A stretch of 64,000 bases of DNA from Acanthamoeba sp. SK_2022b (taxonomy: Eukaryota; Discosea; Longamoebia; Acanthamoebidae). The stretch is taken from assembly GCA_027943245.1 (NCBI GenBank), contig JANDJZ010000152.1, positions 1 to 64,000 of the forward strand. Direction: 5' to 3'. The position numbers and the translations under genes were made by a program. Below the pieces are notes generated by a model. It was given only the letters and a program-made list of their open reading frames with translations. It searched no databases and was not told the origin of the DNA. This document shows positions 1 through 12,567 of this stretch, in pieces. The first letter of the stretch is position 1. The number at the start of each line of letters is the position of its first letter.

Positions 1-1905
1 GGTAACGCAGTGGGTTAAGCTGACCCTGAGTGACTCGGTCTGCAGGCCAAGAGCTGGACGTGAGCCTGCTCTCGCGCGACGAAGTGGCCTCGCTCGTCAA
101 GACCCTCATCCGCGAGCTGCCCCAGCCCCTCTTCGTCGCCGTGCCTGCCATGCAGTGGATCGCCACATGTACTACCCTAGCCAATTTATTTATTTATTTA
201 TTTATTTTTGATTTTTATTTTTCTAATTTGTTCTGATTGGACAGTGGGGCTCAAGGACGATGAGAGCATGATGGCCGAAGAGCTGCGGCGGCTGTTGGGT
301 CAGCTGCCGCCGCACAACCTCGACCTGTGGCGCGAGATTGTTTACTTCCTGCACGAGATCTCGCTCCAGGCCGACGTCAACAAGATGAGCCCGACCAACC
401 TCGGCATCGTGTGGGGCCCCAACGTCTTCTGGGACGAGCAGGTCAGCCATCTGTCCTCCCTCCCCACATCTTCTTTCCTCTGCGCATCGCCACACCGAAC
501 ATTCTTTGAATTGCCGAAACCTTTTATCATTTCCACTTCTCCCATTGGTTGCACCGCGCTCGTTACCTTGTATTGTTGTTCCACCAATGGCCTCAGCGCA
601 GCGCAGCCCAGCTCACCCTTTTCTTCATGTGCCGCAACAGACGCTCCCCGTACTCGCGATGAACGACGTCGTCGCCAACATGATCCGCCTCCGCCCCGCC
701 ATCTTCCCTGTACGCCTCGCCACCATTGGCTGTTTATTTATTTGTTTGATATTTTTTAACTCCTATGTGCGATGTCTGTAGGCGCCGCTAAGTCCGCGCT
801 CGGCCGGCGGGGCCAGCGGCGAGATGGCGGCGCTCGACTCCAAGGGCTCGGGCGGGCGCGAGGCGGCCAATCGCGAGCAGCTCCTGCTGTCGGTCCTGCA
901 GCCGACCGAGGCCGATCTCGAGGCCATGCGCAAATTCAACGCCTCGCGCAACAAGCTTTACAAGAAGGAGGCCCAGGAGCAGCGCAAGGCGCGCAAGGGC
1001 AAGGAGAAGGAAGGCAAGGACAAGGAAGAGTCCAAGAGGTATCCGCCCGCCATCGTCGTCGATGCACTTGTGCGAGGTGTCGTGTGCATGGTCGTCTTGC
1101 TTGTTTGCGCGACTGTTGGCCGACACCGTGTTTTCCCATTGCCAGCGGGGTCAAGCCCAAGGGCGATGATGACGTCATCCGTATCGTAATGGCCGGGGCC
1201 CAGTGCGGCAAGTCGTGTTTGGTGACTCGCCTGCGACTCGACGAATTCATTGACGTGGAAGACCCCACCATCCGTACGCACTTCAGCCAAATGGCCCATT
1301 TCATTTTCATTTTCTTTTTCATTTATTTTATACGTTTTATTTTCATTTTTTGACGCCGTGGGCCACGATGACACAGAGGACGATCACATCCACATGATCA
1401 CCGTCAACGACAAGCAGTACACGCTAAAGATTCGCGACATCTCGGGCGACCTCGCCCTCTACAGCGAATTCTACCCCAACGTGCGAACGCTCGCCTCCCC
1501 CTTCCCTTTCCCCAATGGCCGTTTCTCACTCGCCAACGCGACCGGTGAAACCACGAATAATGCGTTGGCGGACAGTGGCTGGCCTGGGGCGATGGCTTCA
1601 TGATGGTCTACAACATCGCAGACGCCGGCACGTTCGGTATGCGCCCTGCCTATCGACCGCCGATCGCCGCGCTCGCTGCCGCTCTCTGTGACTGACGACT
1701 TTGTTGTCAACTGCGGTCTGCTGCTCTTGTCTCTCACTCTCTCCCCCTCCAGCTATGCTGAGCAACTACAAGGAGCGCATCCTCAAGGCCAAGGACGCTC
1801 GCGCGGTGCCCATGTGCATCGTCGGCACGCAGAGTAAGCCTCGCCCGCCAATCAACATCGCTGGATCTGACTCGATTCTCACTCCCTGCCCCCGCTTCCT
1901 CCCTC

Positions 1906-1983
<78 letters not shown>

Positions 1984-3406
1984 ATGATCGCCTCCTCCGT
2001 CAGTGGACCAGGAGGACCAGCGAGAGGTGCTGACCTCGGACGGCAAGAAGTTGGCCTTTGATTGGAAGTCGGCCTTCACCGAGGCCTCCAGCGAAACCGG
2101 CGAGAACGTCGAATCGGCCTTCCTCCTCAGTACCGTCACTCCCTCTTCGCATTTCGTTCTTTTTTCTCCCTCTGCTGCCGCTTTTCATTCTTTGTTGTAC
2201 TAACGCCTACCGTGTGTGTTGTGGCTCAATGAATGCAGTGGTGAAGGAGATCCTGAACTTTGGCAAGGAGAAAGAAGACACGCGACTGAGCCGAGTCGAA
2301 CGGGAGCGGCTCTACCAGGAGCGACGCCTCGCCGAAGAGGAGGCCGCCGCGAAGCGGCTCGAAGAGGAGGAGGAGGCCCGCAAGAAGGCCGCCGAAAACA
2401 ACGTCAAGGTGCCCACTGCCACGCGACTCTGTCGACAACAAACTCACTCCCCTCCCTCCCCTCCCACTCGTCTCAAAGCAGATCGTGAAGCTCGCGCTGG
2501 ACGTGCCCGGCTACCAAGTGGAACGGGGACAGGCCCGAGTCATCAACGCCAAGTATCACTCGGTACGCATTCCAAGCATTCACACCTGCGCGCGTTCGTC
2601 GAGCTGACCGCGACTTGTGTCGACAGGAGGACGTGCGATACGAGGTGGAGAACGCCGACCACAACATCGCCTGGTACAGGGACTACTTCATGGGCAAAGG
2701 TACGGTCGCACGCGACCTGTTGGCGCTCAACGTTGAAACGCGTTGCGACGGTCTCACCTCCCCCTCTGCTCCACCTCCTCCAACCAGACCACAAGAACTT
2801 CTGCGGGATGGATCCGGCGCTGGGTCCCATCATCATCTCCGCCGTTCGCGAGAAGACCGCCTGGCGCGTGCTCTACCGCTCGGAGAAGGTACTCCCTCCC
2901 TCCCCCAATCCACTCTCCGCGAGGTCGAACGAGTGCGGGGCTGAATCGATGCGTTGTGGCTATGTCGATCGGTGGTGGTGGTGGTGGTGGTGGTGGTGGT
3001 GGTGGTGGTGGTGGTGGTGGTGGTGGTGGTGGTGGTGGTGGGTGGTGGTGTCGACATCGACGCAGGCGGTGGAGCGGCTCCTGATCCCGCTCAAGGACCT
3101 GCCCGCCAGCGCCGGGCGCAAGGAGATCATCCCCTACGGTACACGGAGTCCCACGCCTGGCCAGCTCCAACCTGAGTCGTCCATGACGTGGGCTGACACG
3201 TGCGGTTGGGCGATGGTGGTGGCGGCGGTGGCGTTTACACGCAGTGGACAAGCGGATCGTAGTCGACGCGATCAAGTTGATAGCCAACACGAAGCTCCAC
3301 AAGGAACTCCTCAAATTCGAGGAGGGCTGCGTACGACCGCCACTCAACTCCGACGACTGGGATTCGTTGAACCCGCAGCTCACCTCTCCTCCTCCTCGCC
3401 AACACA

Positions 3407-3448
<42 letters not shown>

Positions 3449-4741
3449 ACGGCAATGGCAGCATGTATATAGGTACAAGTTTGGCGTCCTCTTCTGCCGC
3501 CAAGGCCAGACAAAGGAGAACGATATGTTCGCCAACAGTACGCACGCGCTTGGACGCATCACACACACACCTCACCACACACACCACACATCGCACACGC
3601 TCACGCGCCTTTTGGCCTTTGGGCAGACATGAGCAGCATCAAGTTCGACAAATTCCTGGAGTCGATCGGCGAGAAGATTCCGCTCAAAGGGTGGAAGAAA
3701 TACGACGGCGGCCTCGACGTTGCGCGTGCGCCTCCTTCCTCCTCCTTCGCGCTATTTTTTGCCCTGCGCGCGAGCCTGACAGGGTCTCGTCCAGGCGGTA
3801 AGACGGGCGAGCATTCGGTGTTTGCCGAGCTGCCATCCGACGTGCCCGACCGGCCCTACGAGATCATGTACCACGTGTCCACTCTCCTTCCTCACTCCAA
3901 GAAGGACGTCCAACAGGTGCCGCCTCTTCTGCGAAGCCGATCGCCACAACTCCCTCACCTGCTTGAGTGTTTGTAATTTTATTAATAATTATTAAGTATT
4001 AATTATTTAACTTTCATTTGTTTTTGCAGCTGGAGCGCAAGCGACACCTGGGCAACGACGTGGTGGTGATCGTGTTCCAAGCGGGCGAGACCATCTTCGA
4101 TCCCACCTGCATCGCCTCCGAATTCAACCGTAACCACGCCCCTTCCTCCCTCTCCCTTCTCGATTCTCTCTTTCGTTTGCTCGCCTCCCCCCCTCCCCTC
4201 TTTTCTTCGTTCTTTTGTTCGCTCACCATCGAATCCCCCCTCTCCTCCTCCATTGCGACGTGTGCGCAGACGTGTGGTTTGTGGTGCGCGAGGAGACCAA
4301 CCCTGAATTCCTCCCCGCCGACCGGGGCGACAAGAAGGAGACCTACTACCGGTACGTGTGTCCCGCCTCTCGCACGCACGCTCGCTCTCTCGCTCGACTC
4401 ACCGTGCGCGCTGGGTGGGGGGCGCTCAGGATCGAGGTGGTGACCAAGGAGGGCGTGGCGCCCATCTCGCCCTACCTGCCCGACCCGCCCGTGTTCGCCG
4501 CTGGCCCCGAGTTCACGCAGATGTTCCTCCACAAACGTGCGCACCCCGGCCGCCGTCCAAGGCTTGCTTTGCTCTGTCTTTGCCTTTTAGGCTCCTAATA
4601 TCTGTGGTTGGTTGGCGGTGGTGATGATGGGCAGTGATTAATGCCGAGAACGCGGCGTATCATGCGCCGGCGTTCATCAGCAAGATGAAGGTCACGAGGA
4701 AGGTCATCTTTACCAACCTCATCAAGGAGTTCAAGAAGTGA
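1..4741 (+). CDS. RhoGAP / Ras-like / RapGAP multidomain signalling protein (5' end outside window)
   Basis: Multi-exon gene entering from the left edge. The first two exons (about 40-440) carry the C-terminal half of a RhoGAP domain (RELPQPL; NKMSPTNLGIVWGPN); the arginine-finger part lies upstream of the window. A Lys/Glu-rich linker (about 820-1040) follows. Next is a Ras-like domain: P-loop GAQCGKSC near 1200, a DISGD switch-II-like motif near 1440, and an EASS G5-like motif near 2090. The G4 NKxD motif is not seen; the sequence reads VGTQ then VDQED. A Glu/Arg-rich coiled coil (2255-2410) leads into a complete Rap/Ran-GAP domain (about 2630-4740), with a GWKKYDGGLD stretch and KRHLGNDVV, which holds the catalytic Asn-thumb position. 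The stop is at 4739-4741. By family knowledge it should stimulate GTP hydrolysis on Rho- and Rap-type GTPases; the Ras-like domain may be regulatory. It is convergent with the possible small gene at 4941. Confidence 0.8.
1909..1981. repeat. (GT)n microsatellite, about 36 units
   Basis: Perfect dinucleotide tract in the intron separating the G4-region and G5-region exons of the GAP gene. Confidence 0.97.
2971..3050. repeat. (GGT)n microsatellite
   Basis: Trinucleotide tract inside a GAP-gene intron, ending shortly before the acceptor near 3066. Long Trp, Val or Gly open frames across it are artefacts of the repeat. Confidence 0.95.
3407..3449. repeat. (CAA)n microsatellite
   Basis: Short trinucleotide tract in the GAP-gene intron upstream of the exon at about 3629. 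Confidence 0.9.
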
Positions 4742-4940
4742 ACCGACACCCACCGACCCACCACTTACCTATTTATCTATTTTTCCCCATTTACTTCCCA
4801 AAGTAAAATGAAATAATTAATAATTACCAAACGTGAACTGCGCAGTTGACAAGCCGGCATTTTATTTGTCAGTACGCGTCGCCAGATCAGCTCATTGGTT
4901 CTGGTCGGGAAGGCAGAGAAAACGGCCTTTTCCCGGCCGA

Positions 4941-5180
4941 CTAAATAGTGAACACCCGCTTGAGTCCCGGGTCGTTGTAGCTGCTGGCCTGAAAACTGAG
5001 CACAGCTGTCCTCAGCGAGAAGGAGCACGCATCATCAAACTGAAAGATGACCGAAGACCCGTGCGTTTCCTCTCCATCCAAGCCGTCCTTCAAAATCCTC
5101 AAGACACTCAGAATCTTGCTAGTCTTGACGTCCACCTGCACAGTGTGCCTCCATCCACTATACTCTGTGTAACCTAACAT
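4941..5180 (-). CDS. possible small protein, 79 aa, unknown
   Basis: Uninterrupted 79-codon frame with ATG at 5180, beginning MLGYTEYSGWRHTVQVDV and ending in LKRVFTI. It has a mixed, non-repetitive composition suggestive of a small beta-rich fold (TVQVDV; SSVIFQFDD) and looks more protein-like than the other frames here. It lies between the 3' end of the GAP gene and the 5' end of the next + strand gene, leaving about 70 bp of shared upstream DNA. No family was recognised. It could be a chance open frame in a high-GC genome. Confidence 0.35.
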   Translation of the reverse strand: MLGYTEYSGWRHTVQVDVKTSKILSVLRILKDGLDGEETHGSSVIFQFDDACSFSLRTAVLSFQASSYNDPGLKRVFTI

Positions 5181-5252
5181 TCATCCCCCCCCCTCTTTCG
5201 TTCTTTTGGTACCTCCCCTTTTTCTCTTTCGTTCTTTAGCGCAAAAGAACGA
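5181..5252. promoter_or_regulatory. candidate bidirectional promoter, 72 bp
   Basis: Pyrimidine-rich gap (runs of C and T with CTTTCGTTCTTT-like repeats) between the two divergent starts at 5180 and 5253. Its role is inferred only from gene orientation and depends on the small gene being real. Confidence 0.3.
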
Positions 5253-6053
5253 ATGCAAAAGGCGAGTGGTTGCACGGAAAGAACGAAGCGCCCGCCGCCA
5301 CCCGCGGCCCTCCGCGGCGAAGCTGGCCTCGACGGAAAACCCGGATCGCTCGCGTCGCTCCTGTACGACTACTACGCACATGCCCCACCGGCGCCCAACT
5401 CGACCTCGGCCTCTCTGTCGCCGGGCCACCCGATCGAGCGAGACACCGCCGGTGGCTATGATGTCGACGTTGGCCAGGTAGAGCTTGACTCGGGAGACCC
5501 TCGCACAGCTTCTCCTTCTTCTTCTTCTTCGTCTTCGTCTCCCTCCATGAGCACATCATCTTGCTCGTCACCCTCACACGACGTCGGAGAAGAGGGCATG
5601 ACGATGGAAAAGACGACGATGACGACAAAGAAAAGGGAGGGGGAGGAGGAAGAGGAGGGGGAGGAGGACAGAGGCGAGGGAGAAGCACCGCTCGCGTTTG
5701 CGCACGCGGCGAGCAAGGCCGAGGTCTACTCGACTCTGTCCCAGATCGGAGTCGGCGCGGGCCTCTCGTTCCTCACGCGGCGCACCATCACGCGACGCCG
5801 CCCGCGGTCGAAAAAGAAGCACACGTTCGAACGCGACGTCGACGGCTGGTCCCCCGCCGCTTCTTCGACGCCGGTGTATCCGCTGCTGCTGCCCTCACCC
5901 GCTCCGCCCTTCGTCCTGCCCAAGCGTTCCACTACCACCGCCAAGCCAATCGATCGCGCCGAGCCGCTGCTCGGTGCGCCTCTCTCTCTCATTCTGCCAT
6001 GTGTGAGTGTGAGTGTGTGCGTGTGCGTGTGCGTGGCTATGCACAGGCAGGGG

Positions 6054-6121
<68 letters not shown>

Positions 6122-7305
6122 ATACATGCGTGTGCGTGTGCGTGCGAGCTTTTGATGAACTGACATGGGCTATGGCGACAGAGGTGAGTGGGAAGGAAAT
6201 CAGAGCCGCGGAATCCGACCCGGTCGTGCCATCCGCGTCGCGCTGGCATTCGCCCATGTCGGCCACCACGCCGCCCACCGTTTCTCCCTTCTCCCTGAAC
6301 GCAACGGCGGCCACCATTTCCACTTCGACCTCGACACCGACGTCGACGTCGACAGACGAGGAACAACAGATGCACGCTCTGCTGCAGCTCTTCATGAGCA
6401 GCTGCGGCGATGCTGAGCGCCACGCTCAAGTCGACAACAAACCTGCCGCGAGCGCTGGCGCGGCATCGCCATGGCCCCACGCGGCGCATCGGCCCACGGA
6501 CGGCAGCCACCACCACCACATCGAACCCCGCCCTGCGCAGCCGCCCCCCGCGCAGCAACGACGAGGACAGGAGCAGCGTCGGGAGTGGCCGCTGACCGTC
6601 GCGCACGACCTCCACCTCTTCGCCATCACCATGAACCACCTCCACGCCTACCGCAGCAACCTGTGGTCCATCATCCCGCTCGACCCTGCGTGTCTGCTCG
6701 AGGACAGCATCAAAGTAGGGTCTACACCACCTCTCGCATTGCGTTGTCTTCGTTCTTCGTTGACCGCTTTCGTTCTTTTCTGCAGGCGGTGCTGTCGGGG
6801 AAAGGCGAGAGGGGAACTCCGCTCTCACTCAGCGTCTACATCGGCCTCTCGCTCGGTTCGTGCTCCAATTTTGATTTATTACTTTATTTCCATTTTAAAA
6901 TTATTAAATAACCAAATTATTTCTCTAAACCTAACTAGGCGCGATCCTGGCGGGCCACATCCCCTTGGCCGTCGAGTTCCGAATGAAGGCCCGCGAAGAG
7001 CTCAGCTACCTCTTCGACCAAACCGAATACGCCATCGCACAGGTCCACCACACAAGCTTCCCTTATTGGTCGTCTTTCACGTCATCATCTTTCTCATTCT
7101 GTGTGATGTCTCGCAGGCATTGACGGCGATGGCCTATCTCGACGGCCGTCTGGGCCGCGACGAGCTGGGCGAGGCGGGCGGTCAGCACCTCTATTTCCTC
7201 AAGATGGCCACCACCCTGTGCCAACAGATCGGCGCCCAGGTTACGCCCCACCCAACTCCTCCAACGCTTCGTCATCACGATGAGTATAGCTGTGCTCTGT
7301 GCTTA

Positions 7306-7373
<68 letters not shown>

Positions 7374-8720
7374 CACAAACACAGAACAGCGACGTGTACC
7401 TGCGCTGTTTGCTCATCCTGGCACAGGTGGACAGCAACTCGGAAGAGGCCACGGCCCAGCTGCACAGGTTCGATCTAATTTGGGGGAGAGGAGAGGGGGG
7501 CAATCCACGCCATTCACCTGACGTGTGAGTGCGTGCGTGCAAATCATCAGGGAGTACGCTCAGATGGAGCGACACCGCTACGATCCGCTGTTTTCGCTGA
7601 GCCGGCGTGGCCAAGAGATCATCCCCATTTCGCCTAGCGCGCTCTCCCGCATTACCTACAGCGGCCGCATCATTCTACAGGCCGTGCTGGGTTCGCACTT
7701 CACCGCGTCGCACGCGCGCTGTGTGCTCACCGCACGCACGCACGCACGGTGAATGACGTGCTGACGGCGCGGAGGCGTACGACAGGGGTCAAGTTGGCGA
7801 GGCAGCAACTGGACAAAGTCAAGCGCGAGGGACGGCTGGACAGAGTGTCGGGCATCCATGACACGCTGCACGACTTACTCGACCTCATGGACCGCATGGA
7901 GACCCAGTTTCACCAGTACTACAGCGAGTCAGGCGGTGCGTTTTTTATTTTGTTTTTATTTTAATTTTCGTTATATTTTTTAATTTTTGTTTGTTCATCT
8001 TCCGTTTTTTGGTTATTATCCTCTTCTTATTGTGTCTTTTCCCACCAGGCAATCAGGATTTCCCGGATTCGGTCTACGTGTCCCTCCTGCTGTACCTCTA
8101 CAGCCTGCGCGCCGAATGCTGGCGCAACCTCAGTCAGGTACACCTGCACCGCAGTGGCCAGCAACCGACTATCGGGCCAAAACCAACCCGCACACTCACC
8201 GACCAAAATCCCGACCCAGCCCCAGATGGCGCTGCGATGGGCAAAGGAATTCCTTCGCGTGGGCTCTCTGCCGGCCAGCATCTACGGCAGGTCAGACGTC
8301 TCAACCTCAATCTCTCTTTGTGTGTGATTGCGTATTCTGACGGGTATGCGCGTATGTGGACAGCAATGGGAGTCTGTCTTCTGTGATGGACGTATTTCAG
8401 GAGATGCCCGAGGCCGAATCAATGCAGCGACTGCTCCGGGTACCGCCACCCATTGGCCTTAGTTTTGTTGCTGAATGCACTCTTACGCTCCAAACCAAAC
8501 CAAACGAAACATGCAGATGCTTGACCGATGGATGCTCGCATTCCCGGCACTGCGTAGCGTCAAGCGCAGCTGCGAGGCGGCGTGGGGCTCTAAAGTGTTT
8601 GCAGCGCCCCCACCACCGCACTCGTCATCACTGGAGCTCCCAAGCTGCACACCAACACCCTCCTCTTCCTTTTCTTCTTCACCATTCCCTGCCTTTCCCG
8701 ACCGGTCCCGTGTGTCCTGA
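5253..8720 (+). CDS. Ser-rich, helical protein; possible transcription-factor relative
   Basis: About ten exons starting at ATG 5253. The N-terminal third is low complexity: Ser tracts, an acidic Glu-rich stretch near 5640 and a basic patch RRRPRSKKKH near 5800. From about 6590 onward the protein is alpha-helical with regularly spaced small and hydrophobic residues (GAILAGHIPLAVEFRMKARE; ALTAMAYLDGRL; YFLKMATTLCQQIG). That pattern recalls the middle homology region of fungal-type transcription factors, but no Zn2Cys6 cluster is visible. A charged helix near 7800-7920 could form a coiled coil. The last exons run to a stop at 8718-8720. The family call is a resemblance, not a firm assignment; a TPR-like scaffold is an alternative. 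Confidence 0.55.
6054..6120. repeat. (TG)n microsatellite
   Basis: Dinucleotide tract in the intron between the first and second exons of the Ser-rich gene. Imperfect GTGTGC runs flank it on both sides. Confidence 0.95.
7307..7371. repeat. (CA)n microsatellite
   Basis: Dinucleotide tract just upstream of the exon encoding SDVYLRCLLILAQ in the Ser-rich gene. Confidence 0.95.
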
Positions 8721-8922
8721 AGCGGGCTTAACAAAATCCACCTTATTTCCAAAATAGGACAGCAGCCCGCTACTTTAACATGTCTTGGATAACCACTCTT
8801 GCTGGTGCGTGGAGCTGTCATAGTCGAGAAGCAACATCGCAGAGGAAGAGCAGCAAGTTGTGGTGTAGTAAAAAACGTTGGTAAAAAAATGACAGTACAC
8901 AGGGAGCACGGCCGGTGGTCAC

Positions 8923-10386
8923 TTAGACCTGGCCAAGCTTGTTGTAGGTGGCCTTGTCCTTCTTCTTGGTGGTGGTGAGCGCCACCTGATGGTTGACGAA
9001 GTACTTGAGGATGCCCCACATGGCCACGTCACTCAGCAGGAACCTGACGACACGACGTGTTAAGCACGCATTAGCCCTCCTCCCATAGGGCGTGTGGGCT
9101 TATGTTGGCCAGGCGTACCAAAAGAACTCGCCAGAAAGGTAGGGGCTAACATTGGTGCAGAGCCAGGTGTTCACAAAGATGGCGGCCACTCCAACACCGC
9201 CAGCCATTCCCGCCACGCCAAGCCATCCTGTGGTGACCCACACAGGCGCGGTTAGGACGGCTACTTATTTGACCACGCCAATACATTTGTTACCTGAGCC
9301 CTGCCAGTGGCCTGTCTTGCACAGGGAGTAGACTTGGGTGATGCAGTAGGTGCCACAGCCCACCAGGACGGAGCCTGCCAACATCCGCTGTGAGACACTG
9401 CTGCTTACTCAAAGCCTTTTGCATTCTTTCAAAAATGCAAAGTGGGGCTCACCCAAGTAGAGGATGACGAAGCCGTTGCGAACGCTGTGCTGGGTTTCAT
9501 AGACCCACGCGCAGAATATGAGGGCGTAGCTGGTGAACATGACCTGCGTGAGCAGGCTCCGAAAGAGAGCCCTAGAGTGAGAAACTCTCGCTTTCACTTG
9601 GCCCACACTCACACACTTGCGCCAGTGTACCGCGAAGGAGGAAAGGGTGTTCTCTTTCATGACGCCCAAGTCGACGAGGCCGTTGAAGAGGAACGAGATT
9701 CCGATGGACGAGGTGAGACCCACGTCGATGAGGCCCACCACGTATGACAGCCAAGTCTTCTCGCCAGCCAGGAAGCAGTGCACGAACTGTCGTCATTACC
9801 AATAATAGAGTGACTGCAGTTAGCATCCAGTGGCACTCTGCACTAGACCCACGGCTTCAACACTACCATGGCGTCGGTCATCATGCAGGCGAACATGAGG
9901 AAGGACAGCGCGTAGACGGTGTGGCCTGAGCACATCAGAGCCATGTCAGACAAATGCGCGACCTCAAGCGAGGCCCACCAATAGAAAAGGCAAGTGGTGA
10001 GTGGAGCGCTGGTATACCCCTGGTGTTGGCGTAGCTTGAGATGGTGCGGAAGCCATAGAGGCCCACGAGCGCGGCCAGGAGGCACGTGGGTATCAAGGCT
10101 GCACGTTCAAAAGAAAATAGTGATGCGAATGAGCTGTTGTAGGAAGTGAACGAGGCTGCAGTTGGAGGCAAGTGAATAGAAGAAGAGAAGGAGGGGCTCA
10201 CTTACAGGGGCTAGTGATGGTGAAGCCGTTGGCAAAGGTCCATGCAACCGAGCACGGGTTGGAGGAGTCACCTCCAACGTCCACGACGCCACCGTTTCCG
10301 CCATTCAAACCAAGGTATCCCTCCAGCTTCCTGGCCCACAACCTGACGACCCAGCCCCACGAACCGCCAATGTCTGGCGTTGCCAT
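8923..10386 (-). CDS. multipass membrane protein, unknown
   Basis: About eight exons, all with clear GT-AG borders. The start ATG is at 10386 (MATPDIGGSWGWVVRLWARK) and the stop TAA at 8923-8925. After a soluble, Gly-rich N-terminus the exons encode about seven or eight hydrophobic segments, for example IPTCLLAALVGLYGF, HTVYALSFLMFACMM, VVGLIDVGLTSSIGISFLF, VMFTSYALIFCAWV and GVAGMAGGVGVAAIFV. The short C-terminus is Lys-rich (TTTKKKDKATYNK) and probably cytosolic. Exon borders often fall near the ends of hydrophobic segments. The family was not recognised; a receptor-like or small-molecule transporter fold is possible. It lies downstream of the F-box gene on the same strand with a 150 bp gap. 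Confidence 0.65.
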
Positions 10387-10536
10387 CCTTCTCCTTGGCC
10401 TTTGTACTTTCGGTATGCCGAAATGATGTCGCCAAGATCCAAATTATACCGGACAATTGCTATGATTTGTGAAAAAAAAAGGTTCAAAGGTTTAAACAAA
10501 AAACCAATAACTCCCATTGGCGTAGAGAGAGCTGGG

Positions 10537-12496
10537 TCAGTAGAAACGGTCGCGGTAGTCGCTGAGCAGATGCTCCTTGGCAGAGGCCCGGATCACGGGC
10601 GGTCGACGGGTGACGAGCGCCTTGGGGACGAGGTTGGCCGGCAGCGCGCGCGGCAGTGCCAGCTGGCACGCGCCGCACCAGCGGTCGAAGCGCCACCACA
10701 CGGCGCCGCACCCCTCGCAGCACGCCAGCCCGCTGTCCGTGTTCGCCCTCTCGTTGACTGCGTTGGAGAAGTCCATGGAGTCGGTCACCAACCACAGCAC
10801 GCGCGCGCGGTCCTGCGGCAAAGGCGGCGCGCACGTACGCAATCTGAGGTATAACCCCTTCCAGCCCTCGGCCTGGAGCGGCGACTCGGGGGCCTTGCCC
10901 AGTGGGCCGGCCGGCCGTGCCCTGCGCGACGCGTAGGCGTTGGGGAAGCTTCGCCGGACCAGCTGCTTGTAGATGTGGTCATCCTGCGCAATCTCGTTCC
11001 ACTGCGCCCCCACACACACGCCACACGCCACACGCACACATGGGTAAGCTGGTGGCCGCTTTAACGTCCCAATGTTGGGATGAGGTGGAGGACGGCAATG
11101 AACATGCCTGGCGGCAGGTGTAGTGCACGTTGGCAATGTCGTGGTGGTTGTGAAAGACGAAGGTGAAGATGTAGGCGATGACCTCATTCGGTAGGCCTGG
11201 TGACCGCCGCAGTGCCAGCCAGGCTGAGTCATAGCGTTGGGGGAGGGAGGGGGCGGTTAGAGACGGGCTCGCGTACGCTGGAAGCAGTCATCGCCGCTGT
11301 TGGTGACCTTGGAGTGCTGCACGACCCTGGCGTGCTCTACGACCATGTGCGCCACTTCGCGCACCCTCTTCGTGTGGCGCTCTCCCAGGTTGCTGCCGGT
11401 CTCACGCTCCCGGGCCTGATCAAGCATGCAGTCAGCGAACCGACGGCGCCCACCAGTGCCCGCATCATTTTTTTATATATTTAAGAATAAATGAATAAAT
11501 AATCAACTAAAAACCCACAAAATGAAACGGTTATAAATGAAGAGAATAATTTTAAAAATAAATTTTAAATAAAACGCGTAACCTTTTCCTCTTCCTGGAG
11601 CCTCTGCACGCGCGCGGCGTCCTCCGCCAACGAACGTTGCTCGCTTTCGTTCTTTGTCTGGCCCGCGTCGCTGTCCTTGGCCGATGGCCCTGTCGCCGTG
11701 TTGTCGTCCGCTTCGAGGTCGTCGACCGCGAGCGGTTCGATCCGCCAATAGTTCCAGTCGTTCCATTGGCCATCGCGCGGGGCTCCCTCCCCCTGCAGGC
11801 CGAGCGCGAGCTGCTTCTCCTCGTCCTCCGTCTCCCTGTTGAGCCGAGCCAGCGTGCCCCCGGCCGCCCTCTTCCGATCCGGCGTCGCGGGCGACGTGGC
11901 GGCCAGCTCGCTCTCCTCATCGCGTGCCTGCACGACGACCAACGGAGGCCACGTTGAGCGTCGACCGCTTCTCGCGCAGAGAGGGCGGGGAGAGGGGGGA
12001 GGCCTCACCTCTTTCGCCGCCGCGGCGGCTCGCGCGGCACCGCACATGACACACGCCATGGTCGCGGTGAGGTTGCCGGGGTAGGCGCAGACGTCGCAGG
12101 GCCATCGGTCGCTCGAATCCGGCGAGGCGGGCGCCCCCGTCTGCAAGCATTGCGACGCCTGGTACAGCACCCGCATGCACGTCCGAAGGAGGAACAGGGC
12201 CTCCCTGTAGTTGGTGGGCGTCTTTGCCATCAGAGAAAGAGAGTCCTTGCAACGTAAGTTGGTGATGACATGGACGATGACGACGGTTGACGATACCTTG
12301 TGCAGAGGGGAGGAGGAGAGAAGCGTGTGGGCCTTCTTGACGTCGGTGTACATCATGTTCTGCGTAGAGAGCAGAGTGGTGGCGTAGTACTGCCGCATCA
12401 GCACCTCGAGCACGTTGCACGCAACTCCAAAGTCCTTTGGTCGCTCCAGCGCCCTGCCGACACCGAGCATCTCGTAGTCCTGCGCGCGGGCGCGCG

Positions 12497-12567
<71 letters not shown>

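Noticed and set aside
2058..3632. 524-codon + strand frame including a poly-Trp run
   Set aside because: It reads through several introns of the GAP gene, including the (GGT)n tract. Exon-intron borders define short exons in other frames.
6013..7521. 502-codon + strand frame
   Set aside because: Spans microsatellite introns; only the middle portion (about 6180-6715) is genuine exon and is already part of the Ser-rich gene.
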